Assembly: GCA_903859705.1 (NCBI GenBank)
Contig: CAIONQ010000163.1
Span: 186,001 to 250,000 of the forward strand
Length of the DNA stretch: 64,000 nucleotides
Direction: 5' to 3'
Source: an uncultured Chthonomonas sp.
GTDB lineage: Bacteria > Armatimonadota > Chthonomonadetes > Chthonomonadales > Chthonomonadaceae
Made by a program: the position numbers and the translations under genes
Part shown: piece by piece, positions 7,875 through 15,935 of the stretch
Position numbering within the stretch: position 1 is the stretch's first letter
Layout: each line of letters begins with the position of its first letter
The notes under the pieces: generated by a model
Told to the model about the DNA's origin: nothing
The model's database searches: none
The model's input: only the letters and a program-made list of their open reading frames with translations

Positions 7875-9902
7875 CTACCAGATTCGAACTTTGCCGGTTT
7901 CTGCGTTGCTCTTTCCGAATGCATCGGCAAACTCCGGTACGTTGGCCAGAGTGCCGAGCACACGCCATCTTGCCGGCGAGTGCGCATCCACCTGGGCAAG
8001 CAGGGCGGCATAGGCAGGAGAGCCCTTGAACCGCCATATCTGCGCGAAAGCAAGGTAGAAGCGCTGGTCTGCCTTAAGTCCATCGATTGGTGCTGGCATC
8101 ACTCCTCCTTTCCAGGTCTTTTTCCATGCATTGTAGGCAACGGTTATGCCGCCGAGATCTGAGATGTTTTCGCCAAGTGTTAACGCTCCATTTACCTTTG
8201 TATCACCCGTGGCAATGTACTGGCCATACTGAGCCACAAGCGCCTCAGATTTTTGTTTAAAACCCTTTTCATCGCTGGGCGTCCACCAGTCGCGCAAGTT
8301 TCCTGCGGCGTCAAATCTCCGGCCCTGGTCGTCAAAGCCATGTGTCATCTCATGTCCCATTACCATTCCAATGGCCCCGTAGTTAGAAGCATCATCTGCA
8401 AGAGGATCGAAGAAGGGCGCCTGCAGTATGCCTGCCGGGAACACGATCTCGTTGTTCATCGGATTATAGTAGGCGTTAACTGTCTGCGGGGTCATACCCC
8501 AATCCGATCTATCTACCGGCTTGTTCAAGCGCTTTAACTCACGCTTGTAGGCAAACTCGGATGCGGCAAGCACGTTGCCTGCGTAACTATCTGCACCGCA
8601 TGGAACATCGTCCGAACTCTTCCAGCGGTCCGGGTACCCAACCTTAATTTTCATGGTATCCAGCTTGGCGAGTGCCTCTCGCTTTGTCTCCGGACCCATC
8701 CAATCCAGCTTTTGAATGCGTTCTCGCAGGGATGCCTTCAGGTTCACGATCATTGTGTAAGCCCGCTTTTTTGCCTGCGGCGAAAAGGCCTCGGCTACAT
8801 AGAGTTTCCCCAGAGAATCTCCCAGCACCGATGCCTCCGTTGTCATCACGCGCTGCCAGCGCGGGGCGCGCTCCTTCTGGCCAGTTAACTGGCTGCCGAA
8901 ACGAAACGCTTCTTCTCCAATAGCTCTTGTGAGGTAGGGGGCATAAGCATTGATGGTTTGCCAGCGCAAGTACGCCTTCCAGTCAGAGAGGGGAGTAGTC
9001 TTCACCACCGGATACAGAGCAGTGAAGAATTCTGGAGTTGCAACATTAACGTTGGCACTTCGGTTGAGCCCAACTTCCCGGAAGAAGGGTGCCCACAGTG
9101 GGCCACCTTCAGCATCCAGCAGCTTGCCTATCTGGGTCTTGTTGTACAGGGCAGCCACATCTCGCATCTCAACGTTGGATCGGGAGCCACGCGCCAGTCG
9201 GGTTTCAATTTCTAAAACGGCCCTGGCCCTTGCCGTGGCTATCTCTGGTGCATCCCCCGTTATTGTGAAGGTTCGCTGCACATGCCTGGCAAAACTATCT
9301 CTCAGGGCTTTAAATTGCGCATCGTCTTTCAGATAGTAGTCCTTATCAGGCAGGCTTAGCCCGCCCTGGGCAAGGATAAACATCTTGTGTTTGCTATCTT
9401 TGAAGTCTGACATTACGGCAGCCGTAAAGCCCGAGGGGATGCCGAATCGGTGATGTACCGCAAGCACTTTCATCAGGTCGGAGGCGTTTGTTATGGCATC
9501 TATCTGCTTGAGAAGTGGAAGCAGCGGTTTGATGCCTGCGTCTTCTGCACGTGCTTCATCCATTCCAATCCGGAAGAACCTTCCTATCTTAGCCTCCTCA
9601 CTGTTGGCATCTTCCGATTGCAAATCGGCTAGGCGTTCGACAATGCGCTTCAGGATGGCTTCATTGCGGATGGATACTTCGGTAAAGGCATCGATTGCCG
9701 GTTTGTCTGCCGGGATCACCGTGCTATCTAACCATCCACCGTTTGCGAACCTGTAGAAGTCGGTAATGGGGCTGGCAGATTTATCCAGAACGGATGCATC
9801 TACCCCGTGTTTCTGAACGCCTTGCCCGAGTGCAGGCATAGTTGGTATTGTAATAGCCATTGATATTCGCAGGCCAAGTATCAAGAGCTGGGTTGGTTTC
9901 AT
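7875..9902 (-). CDS. Exported M13-family (neprilysin/PepO-like) metallopeptidase
   Basis: The product is about 675 residues, a normal M13 length. It has the zinc motif HEMTH followed by GFDDQGRRFD, the third ligand in ENISDLGG, and the substrate-binding NAYYNP sequence. A signal peptide (about residues 1-25, ending near ALGQG) directs export. I chose the ATG at 9902 because GGAGG lies upstream. A longer frame from 9974 would start inside the operator and lacks a site. M13 enzymes cut short peptides. Regulation by the neighbouring winged-helix protein is suggested by a shared inverted repeat 67 bp upstream. Confidence 0.95.
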   Translation of the reverse strand: MKPTQLLILGLRISMAITIPTMPALGQGVQKHGVDASVLDKSASPITDFYRFANGGWLDSTVIPADKPAIDAFTEVSIRNEAILKRIVERLADLQSEDANSEEAKIGRFFRIGMDEARAEDAGIKPLLPLLKQIDAITNASDLMKVLAVHHRFGIPSGFTAAVMSDFKDSKHKMFILAQGGLSLPDKDYYLKDDAQFKALRDSFARHVQRTFTITGDAPEIATARARAVLEIETRLARGSRSNVEMRDVAALYNKTQIGKLLDAEGGPLWAPFFREVGLNRSANVNVATPEFFTALYPVVKTTPLSDWKAYLRWQTINAYAPYLTRAIGEEAFRFGSQLTGQKERAPRWQRVMTTEASVLGDSLGKLYVAEAFSPQAKKRAYTMIVNLKASLRERIQKLDWMGPETKREALAKLDTMKIKVGYPDRWKSSDDVPCGADSYAGNVLAASEFAYKRELKRLNKPVDRSDWGMTPQTVNAYYNPMNNEIVFPAGILQAPFFDPLADDASNYGAIGMVMGHEMTHGFDDQGRRFDAAGNLRDWWTPSDEKGFKQKSEALVAQYGQYIATGDTKVNGALTLGENISDLGGITVAYNAWKKTWKGGVMPAPIDGLKADQRFYLAFAQIWRFKGSPAYAALLAQVDAHSPARWRVLGTLANVPEFADAFGKSNAETGKVRIW

Positions 9903-9968
9903 TGGTATAAGATCCTCCACTAATCTGCATAGCAGACAGATTGGTTGATTAATCGCGTTTATGTGTTT

Positions 9969-9986
9969 ATTCACATAATTGTGAAT
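9969..9986. promoter_or_regulatory. Operator inverted repeat upstream of M13 peptidase
   Basis: The perfect 7-bp arms ATTCACA and TGTGAAT flank the 4-bp spacer TAAT. The same arms and spacing recur at 10619-10636 in the promoter of the winged-helix regulator. The site is probably the binding site of that regulator. Confidence 0.75.
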
Positions 9987-10047
9987 GGTTGAGTAAAAAA
10001 AATGAGATTATTGGTGTTAAGGGGTTATGAACAAGTTGGGGCTGGTA

Positions 10048-10608
10048 TTAATCTTCCGGGTCTCCTAAACTTGCAAGTTCTGGATCCGGGGCAGAAAAGT
10101 AGCCCACCATACGTCTCTCAAGCCCTGGCCCGGCGGATCTGCCCGCTTTGCCAAGCAGGGTAACCATATGGCCCCGAAACTCCATATACTCCTCATGAGT
10201 AAGGTAGAGGGATTTTGCCACGAACGATATGTCTCCGGGCTTAGGTGGCAGTTCTGCGTGTTGCACGTAACGGGCGAACCCGGATTGAATCACGCCAGAC
10301 ACTGCAGACACCAGCCCCATAATGTCTTCGCCCGTAAGGGCTTCCATCTCCTTATCGTTGATGAATGTTGCGGCTTCCACCACAGCAAACTGGCGCTCAA
10401 GGGTGCCCTTAACTCTTCTTTCACCTACCACTTTGAGCAGGCCAGCATCGTGCAGAATATTGATATGCCTGTATACGGTACCCAGTGGAATATCCGGTAA
10501 GGCAGCGGCTATTCTACGCGGTGTAAGTGGGCGATCGTTAAGCGTAACCAGTATTCTTGCTCGCACTGGATGCAAAATCGCCTTTGTTTTTGATCCTGTT
10601 TCATTCAT
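10048..10608 (-). CDS. Winged-helix (ArsR-like HTH) transcriptional regulator
   Basis: This 186-residue protein has an N-terminal winged-helix domain (about 8-75). A helix-turn-helix runs through TPRRIAAALPDIPLGTVYRHI, followed by a beta wing with ERRVKG. The C-terminal half is helical, without a metal-binding cysteine cluster. The mRNA may be leaderless, because the promoter's -10 hexamer ends only 5 nt before the ATG and no ribosome-binding site is present. The operator between -35 and -10 implies autorepression, and the same site precedes the M13 peptidase gene, so the two form a probable regulon. The effector is unknown. Confidence 0.87.
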   Translation of the reverse strand: MNETGSKTKAILHPVRARILVTLNDRPLTPRRIAAALPDIPLGTVYRHINILHDAGLLKVVGERRVKGTLERQFAVVEAATFINDKEMEALTGEDIMGLVSAVSGVIQSGFARYVQHAELPPKPGDISFVAKSLYLTHEEYMEFRGHMVTLLGKAGRSAGPGLERRMVGYFSAPDPELASLGDPED

Positions 10609-10613
10609 GGGTA

Positions 10614-10643
10614 ATTATATTCACATTTTTGTGAATAATGCAA
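10614..10643 (-). promoter_or_regulatory. Promoter and embedded operator of the winged-helix regulator
   Basis: On the - strand, TTGCAT (10638-10643) and a perfect TATAAT (10614-10619) are 18 bp apart. The spacer is essentially the inverted repeat ATTCACA-TTTT-TGTGAAT (10619-10636). A bound repressor would block polymerase directly. The start codon lies about where transcription should begin. Confidence 0.75.
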
Positions 10644-10740
10644 GGCATGTGAAATCTTGCACTGAAACGCGACGGGTATGTAGCCTGCTTGCTGGGGTGC
10701 AAACACCTTCTCCGCATTTGCAGCTTTCCTCTTCATCACA

Positions 10741-10941
10741 ATGTGCGTACTGTGTACACCGGTCAGGGCTCAGACATTTATGTGCCAATTCGGCGGCGGT
10801 GTTGGCCAACAAGGGTATGGTGCTGCCCCATTACACAACGGAATGAAAGTAATCGGGGGCACTACATTCCCGTGGTACGGCTGCACCGGGAATGGCCCGG
10901 CCAATTCATTTATCTCGCGGATCTGCAATCCTGCCCGTTGA
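10741..10941 (+). CDS. Possible remnant of a small secreted Gly/Cys-containing protein
   Basis: Up to 66 residues are open from ATG 10741. The same frame is open upstream to a stop at 10681 and reads like a signal peptide (FAAFLFITMCVLCTPVRAQ), but no ATG, GTG or TTG precedes that stretch. The predicted mature part has Gly-rich sequence and three cysteines. This looks like a decayed or mis-started gene rather than a confident coding region. No homologue is recognised. Confidence 0.25.
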   Translation: MCVLCTPVRAQTFMCQFGGGVGQQGYGAAPLHNGMKVIGGTTFPWYGCTGNGPANSFISRICNPAR

Positions 10942-10984
10942 AGTTGTCGTGTTTTTAATGAAACCTTTTCTCAGGAGATGACCT

Positions 10985-11668
10985 GTGCATAACTTAGTTA
11001 TAAAACGAACAACAGCATTGATAAATGGCTGCATCCATATAGTGGTCCTATTTCTGGTAAATCACTCGGTTTCTCGGGCCGATGAATTGAAACCGCCGCT
11101 TCCAGTTCCGGCCCCGAGAATGGGCCATGAAAGTGCTACATACTGCAGCAGCCCTGACGGACTTATCATTCTGAACGAGCATGAGACTTCGGTTTTGCTG
11201 TGCCAGGCAACCGCCGTGACACCACTCAACCCTCCCACCCCTCTGTTACGCTACCAAGATGCACGTGTTACTTCTGCCACATTTACAGTGCTGAAGACCC
11301 TGAATGGTGCTGAGATGAAGGGCACCTTGACGATTACACATCCTAAAGACGATTTCAAATTATCGTTCGGACACGCGCTTCCAGCAATTTCGGCGGTGCG
11401 CAAAGGTGAGTTATGGCTGATCAGGTACAACAACAGGAGGAATGCTGTTGAAACCCATAATTGTTACCTTATCCGAGGACTTTCCGATCCAATGTACCTT
11501 TCGCTGAGGCAAATCCAGACTGTAATGAAACGTACAGATGTGGTTAATGTTATAAGCGAGTTGTCCTCTTCCATTATATCGAAATCGACCGATACGGCGC
11601 AGAAACAGCAGTATATGCAGACACTCAAATTGTACTATGCGCGAGCAAGCCGAAGCAGCAACCGGTGA
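10985..11668 (+). CDS. Secreted hypothetical protein, probable 5' fragment of a frameshifted gene
   Basis: The GTG start follows AGGAG with 7-nt spacing. A hydrophobic stretch near residues 10-28 (ALINGCIHIVVLFLVN) acts as signal peptide or anchor. The rest looks like a beta-rich exported domain of no family I recognise. The last residues (ARASRSSNR) look out of frame. From 11637 the next frame reads a convincing helical segment (REQAEAATGDAQITQQLYKQ) up to a stop at 11763, and a third frame then continues to 12141. The original protein was probably about 385 residues. The frameshifts are either real decay or sequencing errors. Confidence 0.65.
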   Translation: MHNLVIKRTTALINGCIHIVVLFLVNHSVSRADELKPPLPVPAPRMGHESATYCSSPDGLIILNEHETSVLLCQATAVTPLNPPTPLLRYQDARVTSATFTVLKTLNGAEMKGTLTITHPKDDFKLSFGHALPAISAVRKGELWLIRYNNRRNAVETHNCYLIRGLSDPMYLSLRQIQTVMKRTDVVNVISELSSSIISKSTDTAQKQQYMQTLKLYYARASRSSNR

Positions 11669-12141
11669 TGCCCAAATTACACAACAGCTTTATAAGCAGG
11701 CAGTGCTCGAGGTGCTGCAAGAAAGGTGCGTACTCGGCCACTATGGGACAGGAAATAGTCTTTGACTTACCGCTTGACCTGTCACATGAACTTACACCGG
11801 AGTCGATCGATACCAGGCTGGTGCAAGCGCTAATCAAGCTCACAGTTAGTTCAAGCGATTACACTCTGGCCGGAAATGCCGCGTTTAAGCTGTTTAAGGC
11901 TATGTACAACGGCAAGCGGATAGGCACTAAAGAAGGGTATTTCTTCATTCCTGAAGCGTATAATGCAATCTATACGCGTAAGTCCATGGATGATGCCGCG
12001 GGTGCCCTCAGTCCAATGGAAAAAACACTCACTAACATGAAGTTTCTCAACCGACGTACAGTGGAAGAAATAAGAGATAACTATCCTGGTGCTGCGGTAG
12101 TGATCCGCCATCTACCTGCGCTGAGGGAGCGTGCAGACTAA
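11665..12141 (+). CDS. Hypothetical protein, probable 3' fragment of the same frameshifted gene
   Basis: The reading frame is open for 158 codons and overlaps the upstream frame by 4 bp. Residues from about 32 onward (DLPLDLSHELTPESI and beyond) read like an ordinary helical C-terminal domain. The first 30 residues, with a run of Cys, Arg and Lys, look like an out-of-frame translation. The true protein probably enters from the overlapping frame that ends at 11765. No family is recognised. A 13-bp-stem hairpin follows the stop and suggests the transcript ends here. Confidence 0.5.
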   Translation: MMPKLHNSFISRQCSRCCKKGAYSATMGQEIVFDLPLDLSHELTPESIDTRLVQALIKLTVSSSDYTLAGNAAFKLFKAMYNGKRIGTKEGYFFIPEAYNAIYTRKSMDDAAGALSPMEKTLTNMKFLNRRTVEEIRDNYPGAAVVIRHLPALRERAD

Positions 12142-12153
12142 TGTAATCGATAT

Positions 12154-12189
12154 GCATCCTCCTGAATAGAAATTAGTTCAGGAGGATGC
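12154..12189 (+). terminator. Terminator-like hairpin
   Basis: A perfect 13-bp stem (12154-12166 with 12177-12189) has a 10-nt loop. It lies 12 bp after the stop of the split hypothetical gene. No long T-run follows. Confidence 0.6.
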
Positions 12190-12419
12190 GTATCTACCTC
12201 TGTACTAACTCCTCACAATGTTGAGCTGAGGGATCACATTACTGAATTTGAGACGCTCACTACAAGTATAGTTACCGCGTCTATGCACCCGCTGTGTGCT
12301 ACAGGTGCCTCAGCATCTTTTCTTAACCTGCATGGTGTGTTAAAATAGCAAACGATCCTGGCAGTTGCAAGGCCGCAATTTTACAACACCGGGAAAACCG
12401 TTTGAGAAAGAGCCACACT

Positions 12420-13421
12420 ATGCTTCGTGTGTGCGTTATCGGCATGGGTCATATCGGGAACCTGCATGCCGACATTCACCGATCAAACCCCGGTGCAGAA
12501 CTGGTTGGCGTGTGCGATATCTTGCCGGATCGCGCAGCACGTGCAGCAGCAAGGCACGATGTACCTGCATTCGCAGATGCGGCAGAGATGCTGGCGCAGC
12601 TGAAGCCGGATGTATGCAGCATTACTACTGGCGGCTTCGAATACTCCAGCGATCACTACCTGCCTACGATGCAGGCCATTGCTGCAGGCTGCCATGTGCT
12701 GTGCGAAAAGCCCATCTGTAACGATATTGCGCTTGCTGCCGAGATGGTGCAGGCTGCGCACGATGCAAACCGGTGCTTCGGAATCGATTTTAACCACCGA
12801 TTTACGCCCGCGGCCTATGCCGCGAAGAAGTGGCAAAACCAGGGTTTGCTTGGTGAGCTGCTTTTTGTGAATGTAGCCCTCTGGATTGGCAGGCCAGGCG
12901 GTTTTGATTCGCCCAATTACCACATGAAGGCGCTCAACCCACACTCCATAGACTTGATACGCCACTTCTGTGGAGATATTACAGAGGTACACTGCTTCGC
13001 AATGCAGGCAGAAGGGCGCAACTTCTGGTCTACCGCCTCTTTCAACTTCAAACTTGCCAACGGCATGGTGGGGCACCTTACCAGCAGCTACGATATAGAG
13101 CGCGGCCACCCCATGGAGCGCGTTGAGGTGGCCGGAGTTAAGGGCCGGCTTCTTATTGAAGACATGTGGCGAGAGGCAACCCTTTTCCCGGCAGGGCAGG
13201 GAATTAAACAGGTGTACACCAACCCTGTGTTTGGCGGGTATCGGGATTTTGATGATACCTTCCGGGCGCGCATCAATCGGTTTGTGGAACAGGTAGATCA
13301 GGGTGCAAAGCCAGAGGAAATCGATGGCTCTGGAGCAGATGGTCTGGCGGCGCAAAGGGTAATTGCTGCGGCCATTCAATCGCTTAACACCGGCGCTGTT
13401 GTTCGGGTGGAAGACGTGTAG
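12420..13421 (+). CDS. Gfo/Idh/MocA-family NAD(P)-dependent oxidoreductase
   Basis: About 333 residues begin with a Rossmann motif of the GxGxxG type (VIGMGHIGNLHA). The sugar-dehydrogenase signature follows near residue 95 (CEKPICND, with Glu-Lys-Pro), and the C-terminal domain has the HSIDLIRHFCGD motif with the catalytic-type His. These enzymes oxidise or epimerise sugars, inositols or related polyols; the substrate cannot be told. The ATG at 12420 is preferred, with TTG 12402 as alternative. The DUF1080 gene lies 61 bp downstream, a common pairing in carbohydrate-degrading bacteria. Confidence 0.92.
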   Translation: MLRVCVIGMGHIGNLHADIHRSNPGAELVGVCDILPDRAARAAARHDVPAFADAAEMLAQLKPDVCSITTGGFEYSSDHYLPTMQAIAAGCHVLCEKPICNDIALAAEMVQAAHDANRCFGIDFNHRFTPAAYAAKKWQNQGLLGELLFVNVALWIGRPGGFDSPNYHMKALNPHSIDLIRHFCGDITEVHCFAMQAEGRNFWSTASFNFKLANGMVGHLTSSYDIERGHPMERVEVAGVKGRLLIEDMWREATLFPAGQGIKQVYTNPVFGGYRDFDDTFRARINRFVEQVDQGAKPEEIDGSGADGLAAQRVIAAAIQSLNTGAVVRVEDV

Positions 13422-13482
13422 TAACTGCGAGACAAGCTGCTCCAGGGGCACACCGTGGAGACAGAAAGAGGGAGTGCAGAAG

Positions 13483-14316
13483 ATGAATTCGGCAATGCGC
13501 AAGATAGCGGGCATCGGGGCCGTGGTTATGCTAAGTGCAGCCATCGGTGCCGGCATCGCATCATACGCTCAGGAGCACAAAGGGCTGGGGTATCAAGATA
13601 CCCCCTTGCTTCCGGGCGGCAAATGGCATGTACACGATGGCAACAGGCCCCAGCCAAAGGTAGTGGACCCCGGCAGCTTTAGCAGCCAGGAGCAGCCCGG
13701 CAAACCACCGTCGGATGCGGTTGTGCTGTTTGATGGCACCAACCTGGATCACTGGCGAGATGGTAATGGACCAGCAAAGTGGAAGATAGAAAACGGATAC
13801 ATGGAGATCACTCCTAAAACCGGCTCCATCACTACTACAGATCAGATAGGCGATTGTCAGCTTCACATCGAATGGCAGGAACCTCGCCGCCTGCCAGGCA
13901 ACGGCCAGGAGCGCGGCAACAGCGGCGTAATCTTCTTTGGCCGTTACGAAGTTCAGGTTCTCGATAGCTACGATAACCCCACCTATGCCGATGGCTCTGC
14001 CGCTTCCATCTACGGCAGCTGGCCGCCCCTTGTCAACGCCACACGCAAGCCTGGCGAATGGCAGGTATATGATATCCTGTTCACCGTTCCGCGCTTTGAG
14101 GCAGGCAAGCTCGTAAAGCCCGGTTACTTTACCGTATTCAACAACGGCGTGGCAGTACACAACCATGTAGAACTGCTGGGTAACTCCAACCACCGCCAGC
14201 TGCCAAACTACGAGCCCCATCCGCCGCGCGGCTCCCTGCTACTGCAGAACCATGGCAACCCGGTTCGCTACCGCAATATCTGGTACCGCGATCTGAAAGA
14301 CTACGAAGAGAAGTAA
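13483..14316 (+). CDS. Secreted DUF1080 (3-keto-disaccharide hydrolase-like) protein
   Basis: The 277-residue product starts with a signal peptide (residues 1-30, ending SYAQE). It then has a DUF1080 jelly-roll domain recognisable from VLFDGTNLDHW, WKIENGYMEI, the paired Trp/Gly strands, RGNSGVIFFGRYEVQVLDS and the C-terminal NIWYRDL. The start at 13483 gives the signal peptide its proper N-terminus; a longer frame upstream is not supported. Members act on or bind carbohydrates, and some hydrolyse 3-ketoglycosides. The oxidoreductase just upstream could make or use keto-sugars. That link is inference. Confidence 0.9.
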   Translation: MNSAMRKIAGIGAVVMLSAAIGAGIASYAQEHKGLGYQDTPLLPGGKWHVHDGNRPQPKVVDPGSFSSQEQPGKPPSDAVVLFDGTNLDHWRDGNGPAKWKIENGYMEITPKTGSITTTDQIGDCQLHIEWQEPRRLPGNGQERGNSGVIFFGRYEVQVLDSYDNPTYADGSAASIYGSWPPLVNATRKPGEWQVYDILFTVPRFEAGKLVKPGYFTVFNNGVAVHNHVELLGNSNHRQLPNYEPHPPRGSLLLQNHGNPVRYRNIWYRDLKDYEEK

Positions 14317-14559
14317 ATCTCCTCCGTTAACAACCGGCCCCGGCAGCAAGCAGCTCACCCTACATTTGCTGATTGCATTCCATGCTTATTGTTAACTATT
14401 ACCATGTTGCGTTCATCCGTTCCTGAGCGCATATCATACCCAAAACCGCTGGGCCCTGCCGCGGTTGCCCCGTGAGGGGCGAGCGGCGGGGTATCGGGGT
14501 GCGGGGCGGAGCCCTCCGGTAAACAAATAAATCACGTCAAAGCAAACAGAAAACGCGCA

Positions 14560-15408
14560 TTAAGCGCGCGCTTTCACTATAACCTTTGTCCCCGCAGGGC
14601 CTACCCAACTGGGCACACCCGGATACTTCGCATTCAGGAACTGAACAAACTTATTGGGATCTTCCTGATTTCCGATAAACATATCGTAATGTGCTGGCAC
14701 AACCAGCCCTGCCCCCAGATCACCCGCCAGTTCTGCTGCTTCCTGGAAGGTGAGGTTGCCCAGGCAGTTTCGCAGAAAGCGCTCTGCGTCGCGGCCATTA
14801 ATTGGCAGGAACATGGCATCAAAGTGCGGCCATGCCTGCAGTGTTGTAAGCAGTCCCTCGTATGGAATGGTATCGCCGGAGTGGTAGAAGGTAACCCCGT
14901 TAATCTCCACAACATAACCCAGAAATGGGAAGCCAAGGATGGGGTGCTCATCAAATGATTCATGCTTGCTCTTAATTACCGTTATACGGGCATCCTGAAA
15001 CGTAAGCGTTTCGTTTGCGCTCACGGTGTGCAGCCGGTCCGCCGGTATCTGGCAGTCGCCCAGTAACCGCTCGGTTGCTGTGCGTGGACCAACGAAAAGT
15101 GCATTGGGCGATGCCGTTACCATATGCGGCAGCGTTTCCGGGCACAGGTGGTCTGCATGGTCATGCGTAATCAGCACCAGGTCTGCCAGAATCGCTTCTT
15201 GCGGCGTTATTAAAGGACGTGTTTGCCGGGAGGGCCAGTTAGGAAACCACGGATCAATGTAGATTACGGTTTTGCCGGCCTTAACAATAAACGTGTGCTG
15301 TCCCATCCACCAGAATGCGGCTTCGCCCGGGCCGGTTTCGGTAGCTGCAATATCCTCAAGCAGGGCATCATGCTCCTGCGCAATCTCTGCCCCACGCAAT
15401 CCACTCAT
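14560..15408 (-). CDS. MBL-fold metal-dependent hydrolase (UlaG-like)
   Basis: The product, about 282 residues, has the metallo-beta-lactamase motif THDHADHLCP and later ligands in SKHESF, HSGDT and PAHYDMF. The Trp-Trp-Met-Gly-Gln-His start of the domain is typical of the UlaG/YtnP-like branch. UlaG is an L-ascorbate-6-phosphate lactonase, but the branch covers other substrates. The ATG at 15408 is chosen because GGAG lies 7 nt upstream. It is followed by a GC-rich non-coding stretch (about 14440-14520) holding a small hairpin. Confidence 0.92.
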   Translation of the reverse strand: MSGLRGAEIAQEHDALLEDIAATETGPGEAAFWWMGQHTFIVKAGKTVIYIDPWFPNWPSRQTRPLITPQEAILADLVLITHDHADHLCPETLPHMVTASPNALFVGPRTATERLLGDCQIPADRLHTVSANETLTFQDARITVIKSKHESFDEHPILGFPFLGYVVEINGVTFYHSGDTIPYEGLLTTLQAWPHFDAMFLPINGRDAERFLRNCLGNLTFQEAAELAGDLGAGLVVPAHYDMFIGNQEDPNKFVQFLNAKYPGVPSWVGPAGTKVIVKARA

Positions 15409-15479
15409 CACAAAATCTCCTTCGCGTACTGCCACGCATTTGTTAGCCTGGGAAATCTCCGGTTAGGTTTCTATAAAGA

Positions 15480-15935
15480 TTATGCCGGAGATTTCCACTC
15501 TGCGAAGCGTCGACGCTCAAATTGAGCATAGCTTCGCATCAATTCCAAGGCATCTGATGTTTGTATGCGGGTAGGGATGGCTTCTATAGGGCAGGGCATC
15601 CACTCCACATGCCCCAGCAGGCGGCATACCAGTGGGCGTGCAGGGTACACCATACAGCGGCCCGCCTCCATATCCCGGTACTGGCAGAGCTCAACAGTTA
15701 CCTCATCACCCAGGTCCACAGTTTTATCCTGCGCCATTACTCGTTCAAGCTCCTGCTTATCTTCCGGGTTCATCGCGGCAATGAATGCTTGCAGTTCTCC
15801 CCACTCTTCTGCCGAGCAGGGAACATCGTTTGCGCACCGCAGACCGCACTTATCGCACCCGCTGCAAATATCCAGCCGCATCTGCTTTGTGCAGCGCTGC
15901 TTCAGCTCAATGTAGGTCACTGGTATTTCTGTCAT
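15480..15935 (-). CDS. YkgJ-family cysteine-cluster protein
   Basis: This 151-residue protein has a CSGCDKCGLRCANDVPC cluster (about 23-40) plus further cysteines in ELCQYRD, GRCMVYPARPLVCR and MPCP. The pattern CxxCxxC with a later C-x-x-Y-x-x-RPxxCR is the zinc- or iron-binding signature of the YkgJ (UPF0153) family. Its function is not firmly established. The start overlaps the end of the upstream membrane-protein gene by 4 bp (ATGA), so the two are translationally coupled. Confidence 0.87.
   Translation of the reverse strand: MTEIPVTYIELKQRCTKQMRLDICSGCDKCGLRCANDVPCSAEEWGELQAFIAAMNPEDKQELERVMAQDKTVDLGDEVTVELCQYRDMEAGRCMVYPARPLVCRLLGHVEWMPCPIEAIPTRIQTSDALELMRSYAQFERRRFAEWKSPA

Noticed and set aside
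9903-9974. Longer N-terminus for the M13 peptidase starting at 9974.
   Set aside because: It would start inside the operator and has no ribosome-binding site; the ATG at 9902 has GGAGG and begins a signal peptide.
14440-14520. GC-rich hairpin segment considered as an RNA gene or riboswitch.
   Set aside because: Only a short GCCCC/GGGGC stem is visible and no known fold is recognised.
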